Shown here one piece after another: positions 11,540 to 23,221 of a stretch of DNA of 64,000 bases. Each line of letters opens with the position of its first letter. Position 1 is the first letter of the stretch. The stretch is from Annulohypoxylon bovei var. microspora (lineage: Eukaryota; Ascomycota; Sordariomycetes; Xylariales; Hypoxylaceae), in contig MU405219.1 in NCBI GenBank assembly GCA_022836615.1, positions 1 to 64,000 of the forward strand. Reading direction: 5' to 3'. The notes under the pieces are model-generated. The model searched no databases. It was not told the origin of the DNA and saw only the letters and a list, made by a program, of their open reading frames with translations. The position numbers and the translations under genes were made by a program.

Positions 11540-14500
11540 TCAGCCGCCTTTTCTTTCCGAGTCGTTCTTTGGCAACTGCTCGCTCTGCGGGTAGACCTCG
11601 CTTCGTGGCTTCACATCGTTGCCCTTCTTCCTGCCTCTCGTCATTTTTTGCCATCCATTACCGGTATTATCGCTCTCGCTTTTAGCGCCCCGTATATGTC
11701 CGTTTTCTCTTGCCAAGCCATTAACTCTCGGGTTCGGGAGCGGGGCTCCTTCGAGCCTAGACGACGAGGGCTCGATTGGCGATTTCTGCTTGCCCGTAGT
11801 CAACTCGGGTTTAAAATCCGGTTGGCTGTACGCTATAGTGCCCGGAAGTGCTGCTGCCTGGTCGACAGGCAATTCTAGTCTCCTACTAAAACTTGGGGAT
11901 GGACTGTTAGTCTCGTACACCGGGGAAAGGTGTGACTGATCAGACGACTGCTGCAAACGATGCTCCGTCGCAAGGTCTAGTTGCGCAATAAGTGGACTCG
12001 GCGTCGAACGAATAGGAAAACGTTGTAGAGCATTCGGGCCATTTGCCGTACCATCAGGTCCAGCCGGCATCGGTGACATGTTCATAACATGAAAATGGTT
12101 ACCTGTCATGGTCATGTCGTGAGGCAATTGAGATCCAGGCACGTGATTAGCTATCGACGCGCCGGCATTCGATGAGCCATTGACGACGACTGGTCGATCC
12201 GACGTTGGAGAATTTCCTATCCGCGGAGCGGCAGGGCCGGGAGGATAGGAGTACGGGGTTTCGGGGGCAAAATTGTTCATCTCTAACCGTTGGTTAATGT
12301 GAAGGGGATTGTCATATCCAGCGTACTGGGCGGGTGTGAATTCGCTCTGTGCAGGCTGTCGAGGAGAGCTACCATTCGATAATTTAGACATAGAGCCGTT
12401 AACAACCAAGGGCGTCGTATCGCGAGCTTGCGACCCAGTCGCCGCTGCAAATGGCACAGAAGCGAGAGGGGCCGAGCTTCGGCCCACAGAATACGCTCTA
12501 TTATGGCCTAAAGGCGAAGGGGAACGAGAGTTCTGCTTAATCCTATCTAGTATTGACTGGGGAAGCTGGTCAGACGACAGACGTCCTCGACCCTGATTAG
12601 GATTAGGATTGGGATTAGGAGCTTGGGTCCCAATATCGCCAAATGCAGGTATGCTATTGGTTGTGGCACTTGTTCGTCGCGGCGGACTGGACGGGTCTGC
12701 GTAGTAGCTTTGGCCCCTCTCATCCTCGGGTGGAGTGGCTGCTACAGATCCATCATGCTCATTGTCTTGGCCCTCATCAGGAATGAAACTAGGCATAGGG
12801 ATTCCGTTAATGTGTCTAGCGGGAACGTTGGCGACCCCATTCGACAAATTAGACAATTGACTGGCACCGGCCAAGTTCTGGACAGTCGGGATACCGGTTC
12901 GTGACGCGGGCTGCGATTGTGATCTCATCGCACTCCCAGCTACGCCATGACTAGCCTCGCTAGCAGCCGTCGATCTATGTGAGCTTCGTCGAAAATCGGC
13001 GTTGTGATTAGTCGACGGCGACGACGGGTACGTCGGGAAGGTCTGCTGCGCGTAAAACGCGTGCGGGAATTGCATCGGGTAGTAATACATTTCGGGACGT
13101 AGAGGGGCACTTAGCGGTGGGGTATCGAAAGAGTTGGTTCTAGAACGCTCCGCTGATGAAGGTTGCGTCTGCGACGCATTGCCCTGCATCATCTGAGTAT
13201 GCTGAATATTGAACGCTTGCGATTGTGCATACTGGAGAAACCTAAGATTATTCTCCTGCAACGTCAAAGCAGATATCGTCTGCGCCATCAACTCCGATGT
13301 AGGCTGCATGTACATGACGGCCTCTTGAGGCGTCATAGCTACCGGGTATCCGGTCGGAACGAACATCGGGCTTCCGTTCGTGTCGTAGGGTACACTTGAC
13401 GATGCTCTCCGACTATTATTATTGCCGTTATTCCGGTGCTGGCCTTGCTGTCGATTTCCACGGTACCCCCCTCCGCGATTTCCACGGTTGGATTGTTGCT
13501 GAGAGGCACTTCGCAGTATAATAGGCCGCGAAACTGACTGTGGTTTTTGGAATATTTTCTCATCCTCCTTCGGGTACACGTACTGCTCACAGCATTCGTC
13601 AAGTTTGCCCTCAGCAATAAGGCCAAAGGCACGACGAAGCTCGAGGTGAAGACCTCGAAACGCAGTATCGTCAGCCGTGTTGCCAAGATTACGGCCGATG
13701 TTGAACGGCTCCTCAACACAAAGTTGGTTATTCAGGGCCAAATGCCACTTCTTCTCCGTCTTGCTGACCACTTTACCCAGCCTCACGGATAGCACATCCG
13801 TACTGTAATCAAATTCGTGGGCATAAAATCGGAAAAACTCAAACAGCAACTCCCCTAATGAAGACTTGTTTTTGCTCCCAAATCCTTGAAGCTTATCGAT
13901 ATCGTCAGCAAATGCAACTATGTCGCCGTCCTTTCGAAGAAGCTTCTGGTGAGGCCGTTGATGTAATGCGGGTAAAACAGGAGGTTGTCGCAGCTGTAGA
14001 AATGCAATGATCATGCATATCCATGTATATGAGCTCAAAGTCCCGCCGAAAGCTACTGCTGTCAATATATATTCAAACACCTAGCAATAGGTACCTTCTA
14101 CTTACCAGCATCGTTCACAATTCTCTGCCTTGTCCAGTATTTTATGATCATTGCCAAGGGTCGCACACGGTCGTCGATCTGGACATACGTCTTGATCATA
14201 CGAGTATTCTCCAAAGCCAGCGTGTTGTTGACGTTCATGTCACAAGCCAACTCTAGCTCGGGATCCCAAATCTTCACGATTGGGACTTTGGCGGAAGACA
14301 CACAGACGACCTTCTGCATCCCGTCTAAAATGTGTATGTTAGCAAACAGGACGTGGATACTGAGGGCGTCGAATCTTACGTTTAGCTAGCAAATCTGCGA
14401 GCATGCAGACTCCTTCAAGTTCCTTCCATGGAGTTACTATGCATATATCCACTACGATAAAAAGATCAGTCGGGTAACAAACATTTCTGAGGCGGGGCAC

Positions 14501-15519
14501 CACGAACCGTCAGAATCATCTGAGCAAAGCAGATTTCCCGAAGAGCCGAAAAGATGTACACGAATATCGTGGCCAGGCCAAGCATTGTTCATAAGCTTCT
14601 CCAACTTCTGAACCAGCATAACTCGTTTCTCCTCTACTTTCTTGGTCGGTTGTAACCGGTCGTAGAGCTCGCGCATGTCTGTGGTGAGCTTTCGCTCGTC
14701 ATCTTCGGAAAGCTTGCTCTTGATAGTCTGCAGGTCTACCTTCTGCAACGTTTCACTCCCTATATTGTAAGGTACTCTCCGGCGGGAATACTTCAGGCCG
14801 GATTCGTATTTGCAGCCGCCCTGCCGCGGTGGCAGAGGGCGCAAAGACGGAAGGGCACCATTAGTCTCGGAATAGGCGGATCGAGGGGAGTGCGATTGGT
14901 TAGCATTGGGAGAATGATCTCTCGACTCGAAAGAAAATTTGCGCGCATGTTGCTGAGGGGTCGAAGGAACGGAATTCGAGTGCGGAGGCAAATTTGAAGG
15001 GGAGACAGACGGCTTCGACCTCGTAGCAAGAGGATGTGACAGGTCTGATTTTTTGGGGGGCATCTTGGACGGCGTATCTTTGCCTGTTATAAGCGCGCGA
15101 TCGGCTTTGTTGCTAGTACCGTGGTTGCCTCTAGTAGCATGGCAATTCTGGGAGCTCTGCCTAGCGCGAGAATCCTTGTTCGACACTTTGGATGATGAAC
15201 GAGACCTTGGTCCGACGTGGACGCTGTGAGTCGATAATAATGGAGGCAAGGGAGCAGTCTGGAGACCACCACCTCGTCCAGGCGCAATGAGTTTGTTATA
15301 TTGAAGAAGTTGAGCCTGGTAAAGTGAGGACTGTTGAGGGAAAAATATTGGTATCCAGTCAACCTGAGTTGTTAGGTACTGAGAAGAGGGAGCTTGATCT
15401 GTGTTCCCGTGGGCTAAAGTACTAAGTCTAGGGATCGATGGACTCGAGGTCGACCTTGTCCAAAGAGGTTGAGATGGGTAATTATGTTTCGAGTCTGCCG
15501 TTATAGGCCGGCCTTCCAT
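11540..15519 (-). CDS. Cid1/Trf4-type non-canonical poly(A) polymerase / terminal nucleotidyltransferase, 4 exons
   Basis: Predicted 1271-aa protein. Exons (minus): 15519-14508, 14451-14380, 14324-14106 and 14052-11540. All three introns are 53-56 nt with consensus ends, and the phases sum to an intact frame. The last acceptor could instead lie 6 nt upstream, adding two residues. Residues 1-230 are disordered Ser/Pro-rich sequence. The Pol-beta-like nucleotidyltransferase core has LFGSSG at 323-328, metal-binding Asp337 and Asp339 in SDVDICI, and a third Asp390 in ELACDMNVNN. GGTLSSYTW opens the helical half, and the PAP/25A-associated domain follows (SSLGELLFEFFRFYAHEFDY and the FNIGRNLGNTAD block). 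The remaining 700 residues are low-complexity and Gln/Asn/Ser/Pro-rich, ending in a Lys/Arg-rich tail. The family adds A or U tails to RNA 3' ends. The long disordered tail suggests RNP-granule or RNA-binding association (inference). The exact orthologue (Cid1, Cid13 or Trf4) is unresolved. Confidence 0.88.
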
Positions 15520-18500
15520 TAAAGATGGGCCCCGCACAAACAACCGAGAGGAACTTGACTACAGGCTGTCAAACGAATGGCTAGTAACGCGACTAGAAAT
15601 AAGGAGCGTCTCCTATTATTCCTCAGTCCTGATTGTCCACAACAACGACTCGTCGACGATCGTGGGCGGAAAAGGCTACAGGCTTTAGGAGGTTGTCGGC
15701 TTTTCGTGGTTAGCCTACCGAGAGTCGGATTAGGACGAAAATAATGGGAAATCGGAGGATCGGCAAGGCGAGGCCAAAAAAAGGAGCGAGAGTTGGATCG
15801 GCTTTTTGAGATGACAGCTCACTAGTGTGTGCGTTCAGTTCGGGGCAAGGCCGAGCCCGTCTATCAATATCGAAGATTATAGAATGTCTTTACCGCTAGA
15901 GGGCTATGGACGGAGGGTTCATGAGGTAATTCTCAGCAGACGTCGAGGAACATCAATAGATCGATTGCCGAGTAGACTCGCATGAGCTGGAAAGCATTTA
16001 CGGGTTGGCTTTTCAGAGACCAGACGCGCTAATAAAAAAAGAGAAGGACAAAAGATTCAATTGAAGGAACGAATGAGTGAAAATAAGCAACACACGCACA
16101 CGAATCGACGTGTGGGTTTATAAAAAGGGGTATCTCCAGAAGAAGAAAAAGAAGTTCTAATTTGCAAGAGACAAAAAGAGTCAAGGTAGTTTGTAATTGC
16201 TGCCGCTGTACCCTTTTCCACTTCCACTTCTACTTAAAGGTAAAGGGGGGAAGAGGTATACGGTGGGTAGGTGGAAGAGAGATTGCAGAAGTTCAATGTT
16301 GTAACAAGCGTCAATCACGTATATCATACAGTTGGAAGTGGTAGCGGTCGTAGTATTGGTAGTGGTCGTGGCCGTGTTCGTGGTCGATGTAAAGTGGTAA
16401 GTGGTGATGTGATGGTGGTTAAGTGGTAGGGCAGTTCCAATGGCCAAGCACAAAAAAAGGGACTTGTTGTGTAGGAGGTAGCAATGGGTAGGTGTAGTGG
16501 AGGCAGGTGTAGGTAGGTAAAAAGCAGGTAAAGGTAAAGTTAATTAGACTGAGGGTGATGAAGTGCAAGTGCATTGCAGAATGCATTACACATCTTCATA
16601 TGCAGTTACCAGCTAGAAACTCTTAGAGGAAACCCTAGTGTAGAGAGACCCTAGAGACCCAGAACAGGGCGATGGAAAGGGTTATCGGAGGTATATTGCG
16701 GGTCGTCCCAGAGTCTACTTCCCCTGTCGGAGAGTGCCTGGTACCTTGCTCCTTACCCTCCTTACCCACCTATGCCTGTGCGTAATACGGTAAATACTTA
16801 AGCCCTGGAGCGAGCAGGAGCGCGAGCGCGTACCCTTCTTAGATCCACTCACTATACGCCAACTATAGGTGGTTTAGCGTGCGGAGTGTGGCGCGTGCTC
16901 TGCCTTTACAGTGGTCTGGTGTTACCGAATTACTTGGAGTACGGGATTACACTAGCACCTTCTACAATGTAATCACATACGATCTCCTTCGGATTATATG
17001 TATATGTACCCAAGTAGGTATGTAACTAAGAGCATTGTGGCAATAACTGAAGGGCAAAGACGTACCAACAATGGAGAAAGGGGGCCAACAGGGTTGGTTT
17101 GTCCGGGACGAGATAGACGAGATGCGCTTTCTGCAGCGACGTTGAAGAACGTTAGAACAGTCATAGTAAAATAGATTCATTTCATATTTGACCAGTTAGA
17201 ATAAGTATACATTACATGTAGGGAGCTAGGTTATTACAATTATTAGAATGACCCAACGCGTATATCCTTGAGACTAAGAGTTAGAAAGGCATTAAATTAT
17301 AGATAAATGAATATGTATTTATGCGAATAAGGGTAGGTAGGTACTAGGTAGCCTATTACCAACTTATTTGACACTTATGAGGTAATCTTTAGAAGACGAT
17401 GTGGTAAGAAGAAAGACATACCTAGATTTGTACCTAACATTGATGGAAGGCACATGCAGGTAAGTTAATATCAGAGAGTCGAGACAGGTGAAACCATCAA
17501 GCCTAAGTTTATTTCCTTCCCTTCATTCATACATGTATGGGGTTATAAGTTAAGTTCTAATATGCAGCACTAACCTAACATGAATGGGACGAATAGAATT
17601 TGCCAGGTTTGCCCTTCCACGTTTCATCAAGTCGAATAATCTTATTCTTTTAGTCATAAAAAAGAACGAAAGAATAAAAAGGTTTCCTAGCAGCCTAGAT
17701 ACATAGTTGCACTTGATCCTTTCGCCTCGAATATCATCCGACATCATCTACGTCTTACAACGAACTGCTCTATTAGGTAGGTAAGTGAAGCGCCGAGTCT
17801 TCAATTATTGGTATGAATGGGCCTGAATATTTAAACCGACCACAATGAGCAATTCCTCATCTACCTAGGTATCCTTGCCACCAACGCACATGCTTAGATA
17901 TTATCAAGGTGTAACAGCATTCTGATGGCCATTCTTCTCGATCCTTTCTCATAAGGCTGTCTTTCTCTTCCTCAGGACACCTATTGGCCACTTAATCAAT
18001 GTCTGCCATTAGGACCACCTGCAACCCGAGCACCCGGCAAGGTCCCCAACTCGACTGACGACTGTCGAACGGCAAACCAACCACATGGGACGGCCCATGT
18101 CCCTGTCGATCAATTACTAAAATATATTGACTTCCAGCTTTGAAGCTAACACGCCACAAAAAATCTGACAAGTTGTCACGAGTCCTTCAAGTCTTATCAT
18201 AACCCGCTGTTGGTCCCACGATATCAAGCTATGAACACCTCACCTACCTATATAACTGTCGTGGAATCCGATTGTATATCTACGCGAGGGAAGGCTTTTT
18301 GATATAAGAACCCTTGAGATGTTCATCGATCCGGCCGCCAACGCGAATGTTGTACAACATGCGAGGTCGCGAAGCACGAGTGATGTAACCGTACTCGTCA
18401 GCCTATCACCTCTGACCGGTGAGCATGCATTCCCTGTCTTCGCCCATTTGGGGTATCTTGAAAAAGCCTGAAGCAAGGCACCTCGCTAGATAGGTTTGCT

Positions 18501-19915
18501 AGAATACTAAAAACGCCTGGCTACCTATTCCGTGTCTCTTTGACGTCATACGCCAATTCCTACCAATAGAGCTATTCTGTCGTCCTATATATATCCGACC
18601 AACATCAATATTCGATTATGCAACTGGCTAGGCTGTCCCAGCTAGATCATGGAGGCGCGGCGCCTCAGCAGTCAGCGAATCTGACATAAGTTTACGAAAA
18701 ATGGTTCTACGACTACTTGGCCTAATTCCGCCGCCATGAGTTAGCACCTTGCGGTTCACTTCAACCCTCAGCAACTTGGTCACGTCTCTCTTAGTCACAC
18801 TAGATTCGGCCTCACCGTCTTCCTATGTACTTCATGTTATGACAATACGACGCGTCGCTAAGCTGCTTAGCTCGATCCAGCGGGATGGCCAACATTTCCT
18901 ACTTTTAACAGGTTGGGAATATGGAAGAATTCAGATGCAGGTACCATATTTCTGATCCTACCATTTACTGGATAACTAAGCGGTCTAGATTTGGAGACAC
19001 AACCCTTTTGTATAAGAACTGCTATGTATGATGATTAAACAATTTGCCCATCGTAAGTTGCTCCTTATATGGATTTATTGTCAAGTAACGTAACCCTGCA
19101 GATGAGTCGATTCGGGACAACGAGATGCGGAGTGCTGGTTTGAATCTACTCGTCTCGTCTCGTCTCTCGAAATATGTACTGCTTCGCGGAATGGAAGCTC
19201 CGAGGGCTTGTCGCGACTCCTCTTCCGCCGACAAGATTAACCCTCAACTTCTAGTGAATGATCTCCCGTGTCTTAGCATGAGACCTTCAGCCGATGCTCT
19301 AAGACTTATGGCGTAGAGCTTATCCTCCAATTATAGAGCCGGCATTCATTCAAGTGCTAAGAACACCAAAGCATTCTACGCAGTCGAAGATTTACCCGTG
19401 ATCTTCTATGCATACAATGAAGGATTCAACAACCCGAACTCTCTTCGATTGAGTTTAGCTGACCCCGCGTAGACTGAATTCGCTACCGTTGTTTGAATGG
19501 GAAACTAATCCCAATCGGTTCCAATTTCAACTGATTGGGACAGCGCAAATCTTCGAAGCGTGCTTGGCATCAGCCTCGCGAAATTCAAGGGGTCCAGCCA
19601 GGGGTTCAATCGCAATACTAGGATTATGTATCCGACGACGTAAGGGTTGAGACGGTCCCTGTATCAAGGAGCTCCCTCAGCCTTGTGCTATGGCGCCAGG
19701 GACGTTTCTTTTCGTTTTATGTTTCCTTTTCTCTCCTCTATTATCTGAATGATCCTCGTTTAGGATTGTTCGTTCGCTTCTTTTCTCATTGTTCATTTGA
19801 TTAGTACGGTTTAACTGTTGTGGCCTGATTTCAGCGATTTCACATTTGCATTGACGCAGCTATTTTGTCATATTTTTGTTGTTTGTTATTACTAGCGAAA
19901 GAGTGAGAATTCAAG
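15520..19915. other. Long intergenic region, no supported gene
   Basis: About 4.4 kb. The stretch at 15540-16150 is probable promoter and leader of the nucleotidyltransferase gene (A/G-rich on the plus strand). The stretch at 16330-16440 holds a degenerate GTGGT/GTGGTCG simple repeat. One exact TACCTAGGTA palindrome lies at 17872. A frame at 18240-18476 (minus) and others at 18749-19316 look non-coding. CT-rich sequence at 19690-19800 probably belongs to the leader of the next gene. Confidence 0.55.
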
Positions 19916-20842
19916 ATGTTCGCAAGCTTGACTACTAAACTGGCGATGAAGAAGGTCGGGTTGTCCAGTGACGCTCTCGACTTCTCTTCATCAAAATCCA
20001 GTAAGCCCAACGATGGTTCTGTACCTGGTCTCGACGATTTAGAAGAGTCAAACTCAGGGTGGCCGGCGTGGATGACTACCAAGAAACTCCCACTCACGGC
20101 TCAAGCCTGGTTATCACCCGTACCTCCACCAGTTCCCGTCGCCGAATGTCCCAAACCCGGAGACCTAGCTCCTCTAGACCGGGACCGCCAGCTCACCTTC
20201 GGTGGCGGAAAGCCCATTATAGTACTCTTCCTACGTTGCGTCGGATGTGCTTGTACGAGTCGCCCCCCACCATCGCAATACCACAGCCCATCTTGTGTCA
20301 CTAACCATATTGAGTTCGCAGTCGCACAGAAATCCTTTTTAGCTCTCCGAGAACTCGCAATTAAGAACCAAGGCAGACTCACCTGCATCGCCGTGTCACA
20401 TTCATCGCGCGAGGCGACGTCGAAATGGCTCGACATACTAGGCGGTGCGTGGAACGTAGAGGTCGTCATCGACGAGGACCGCGCCGTTTACGCCGCATGG
20501 GGGCTCGGCCTGTCCAATTTCTGGTACATGTTCAACCCCACCACGCAGATGCAGGGGTGGAAGGAGAAGGGCTGGCTCGGTATTAAAGTCGCGAACTCCC
20601 TCCAGAGGACAGGGACTCTCAAGCAGGACGGAACGACTAATAGTGCTGCGAGCGCTGACGCGGCAGGCGTGGGAGCCGCGCCGGATCCGAGTGAGGGGCC
20701 GTCGACGGTCATGGGGAATAAGTGGCAGCAGGCTGGCTTGTTCGCGGTTGATGGGAGGGGCACAGTGACATGGGCCACGAAGGCGCTGCGCGCCGACGAT
20801 CTAATGGATTTAAATGCCGCGGCCGCGTCGCTTGGCTTTTAA
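19916..20842 (+). CDS. AhpC/TSA-like (thioredoxin-fold, AAED1/PRXL2-type) protein with a frame-preserving intron
   Basis: Exons 19916-20252 and 20322-20842 encode 285 aa. The 69-nt intron has GTACGA..CTAAC..CAG signals, is a multiple of three and has no stop, so the unspliced frame reads through as 308 aa. Splicing is preferred because it restores RCVGCAFAQKSFLALREL, as expected for the family, whereas retention inserts 23 residues rich in Ser, Pro and His. The thioredoxin-like domain begins at about residue 95 (GKPIIVLFLRCVGC) with Cys108 and Cys111 as the likely redox pair. It continues through the blocks TCIAVSHSSREATSKWLD and VYAAWGLGLSNFWYMFNP and ends with GLFAVDGRGTVTWATKA. A peroxide- or thiol-linked redox role is inferred from the family; the substrate is unknown. 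Confidence 0.85.
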   Translation: MFASLTTKLAMKKVGLSSDALDFSSSKSSKPNDGSVPGLDDLEESNSGWPAWMTTKKLPLTAQAWLSPVPPPVPVAECPKPGDLAPLDRDRQLTFGGGKPIIVLFLRCVGCACTSRPPPSQYHSPSCVTNHIEFAVAQKSFLALRELAIKNQGRLTCIAVSHSSREATSKWLDILGGAWNVEVVIDEDRAVYAAWGLGLSNFWYMFNPTTQMQGWKEKGWLGIKVANSLQRTGTLKQDGTTNSAASADAAGVGAAPDPSEGPSTVMGNKWQQAGLFAVDGRGTVTWATKALRADDLMDLNAAAASLGF

Positions 20843-21608
20843 TCGATAGTCTAAGATACCCAGTTATGGTGTAATGAATGTATGGATGTATTATGATGTA
20901 TGCTGAGTATCGGCGAGATATAAGGTGGCTCACATGATAGAGAGAGGTGGCTTCTTGATTTTGAGTTCATATGGACTCAATACATCTAGCCAGAGTTGAT
21001 TAACGAGACAAAGGGACATTTTATTGTGAGCGATTGTTTCGTGATATGTGCCGTGTAAACAAGACGAGATAGATTGTTCATCATATACCCTGTGTATAAT
21101 GTATATATGTACCTACCTAGCCCATGGGACCATTATGACCCTCCAAGAACCAAAACATCGCAGTTAACCTAGGCACTTACAATTTATTTAAGAAGTAAGC
21201 CAACCCTAAGTATAGTTAGTAGTAGAACTAGTATAATAATTACTAAAAGATCTTACTTGACCTTTAGAATGACCTTATCTTTGTGGATTTACTATTTCAT
21301 TGAATTTTTACCCCTTTTGCCTTCCGAGATACCTAGGTAATCCCGATAGCCCCGAACCGGCCGCGATATCTCCGTTACAAACACAAGCACCGTATTCGTT
21401 CTAAAAAGCAAGTGTGGGGGTTTCAAATATCAGACTTAGAACTTAAGAAGAACAACAGCCAACAGCTAACTTTCCGCATCACAGAGTCCAATCAATCAAG
21501 TAAGTCCAGAGGACCTCACCCACAGCTTAAACTGACCTAACCTAACTAACAAACAAGCGCAACAATTTTCCTGATAATACTGATGTCGGCCATATATCGA
21601 AGAGCTAC
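20843..21608. other. Intergenic region between convergent genes
   Basis: About 770 bp with no gene. It holds a TACCTAGGTA palindrome (21330) and an AT-rich stretch at 21180-21310. It probably contains the 3' UTRs of both neighbours. Confidence 0.6.
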
Positions 21609-22379
21609 CTACTGTTGAGCTTTCTTTGGCGCGATCGGTTCCAACTCAGGGAGCAACTTGCTTAACTCTCCTTTCACCATGTACTTCCCCAGTTCGTTCT
21701 TAGTCACCTTTGCCTCAATGGTCTCTCCCTCATTCTCTATCCCGCCCACTTGGACCTTCGATTCTGGGTTACCACTATAGTACATAGCTTCGTCCTCTGG
21801 CTTACCGAGCCTGAAGGCGCGACGGACTCCGTTGGTGATGTTGTGCTTGGAGCCCGCTTCAATCTTCATGTCGAAGACGCCACTAAAGGAGATGGGCTTC
21901 TTATCGGCTGTCGTGTAGTTTCTTTTGAGGAGGATGGCGAGGTAGAAGTGAGGCTTAACCCCATACCTAGTTGTTGCGAGTACTAAGTTAGCATTTGTGA
22001 CGAGCCACGAGAGTTAAGGTTGTCAACGCCTTAGGGCGAGATTTCGACTAGGAATGGACACGTACTTCTGCAGATCGTTCTGCTCACAGTACCAATTCAC
22101 CCCATACGCCTTGTCATCGGAAACAATCAATTCAGCCGTCCCGCGATCAAAATGTTTGCGGGTGAACGAGTGCTTGGCCTCCCTCTTTCCTTCTACCGCC
22201 ACCTTGCCCACTTGCTCAGCCCCTACAGTGACACCCAAACTGTTTGTCTCCTCAAGCTCCTCCGGATCTTCCTCTCCCATCTCCTGCTGCACGTACGGCG
22301 CGAAAGCTACCACTTCCGGTGCCGCTTTCTCCTCGTTGGGCGGGTTGATCTTGGAGTCTTCGCCGAAGGCAAACCACAT
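21609..22379 (-). CDS. Unidentified protein, 2 exons, possibly 5'-truncated
   Basis: Exons 22379-22066 and 21966-21609 (intron with GTACGT donor and CTAG acceptor, phase matched) give 223 aa from MWFAFG. I do not recognise the family. The C-terminal half (PHFYLAILLKRNY, SFSGVFDMKIEAGS, then a Lys/Glu-rich end) looks like a compact beta-rich domain. An acidic linker separates it from the N-terminal part. The same frame stays open upstream of the ATG and reads sensibly (SWGRVRIKTARMWFAFGED) back to stop codons near 22440, without another ATG. The real protein may therefore have had an upstream exon. The adjacent upstream DNA is an NLR fragment on the same strand, so the original 5' end may have been lost in the rearrangement. 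It could be functional or decaying; no in-frame stop is seen within the two exons. Confidence 0.5.
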
Positions 22380-22448
22380 GCGGGCCGTCTTAATGCGAAC
22401 TCGCCCCCACGAAAGTACTGATACACCGGAGTGACATTGGCGTTACTA

Positions 22449-22967
22449 GACGGTGTCCTAACATGCCGTATTTTCAATGATATCAACGAGGGAAGCGCCA
22501 TCCTTGCGACTACTCTCGTCTTCATCCTGAAGCCAGAGATCGAGAAGCTCCTTCATTTTGCCACGCCTAGCCACCCAGTCTCGCTGATCGACCAGGTTTG
22601 CAAACGTGTCAGATGATGCGCTTTGTGGTGGCAGCTCTGTAACAGAGCTCTCCAGGTCTGGAGATAGGACTGTCTCGTACTAAAACACGAGTCTAGGATT
22701 TCTCGCCTGGAGGGACTCGTAAGCCTCATCCCAAAGCGATTTTCGTGATAGCTGAGTATCGGTAACTGCTAGTGATGTAAGTTCAGGTGACTTTTCCAGC
22801 ACAATGTACGAACCTAGATCAGAAGTCACTAGGGGTTGTGTCTGCCCGGTCTGTCCTGTAGTTTCTACTGTAAGCCGACTGGACTCGTTTTTCTGCCTTT
22901 CAACATTCTCAAACCCTGCCATCACGTTTCCCATCGATGGCTGCATTTCTCTATCCTGATTATCCAT
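22449..22967 (-). pseudogene. Detached N-terminal fragment of a fungal NLR (NACHT-NTPase N-terminal domain)
   Basis: ATG at 22967 opens a 95-codon frame ending at TAG 22682-22680. Beyond this stop the same frame continues with family-like sequence to a second TAG at 22460-22458. The stretch SLWDEAYESLQARNPRLV, then stop, then YETVLSPDLE matches the start of the N-terminal domain of NWD-type NACHT NTPases as I remember it. Both stops can be explained as CAG to TAG changes (inference). The rest of the same domain and the NACHT module lie on the opposite strand from about 23222, so this piece has been inverted relative to the body of the gene. It cannot make a full product as it stands. Confidence 0.7.
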
Positions 22968-23221
22968 TGTAAGGATGTTTCGCTCGGGAATATTTTACAG
23001 GTTTGTTTATCGATACTAATATAACTTGCCGACGAGACGTTGGTGTGCTAGAAGATAAAGATTCGCGTTATATCGAGTAATTGCCTAACCAACTTATGAT
23101 TGGGTTCTGGGCTGACGCCCGGTTAGTCACAAACCAACTGACAAAATAATGTCGGTGGTCGACTGCTGGCCTGTTAAGGAAAATCACTACACCCATGTTC
23201 CATTTGCTCATAGAGAAGTAG

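Noticed and set aside
18240..18476. Minus frame, and a plus-strand reading resembling a decayed ankyrin unit (FAHLGYLEKA)
   Set aside because: The resemblance is limited to a few residues and the frame is short; not enough to call a relic.
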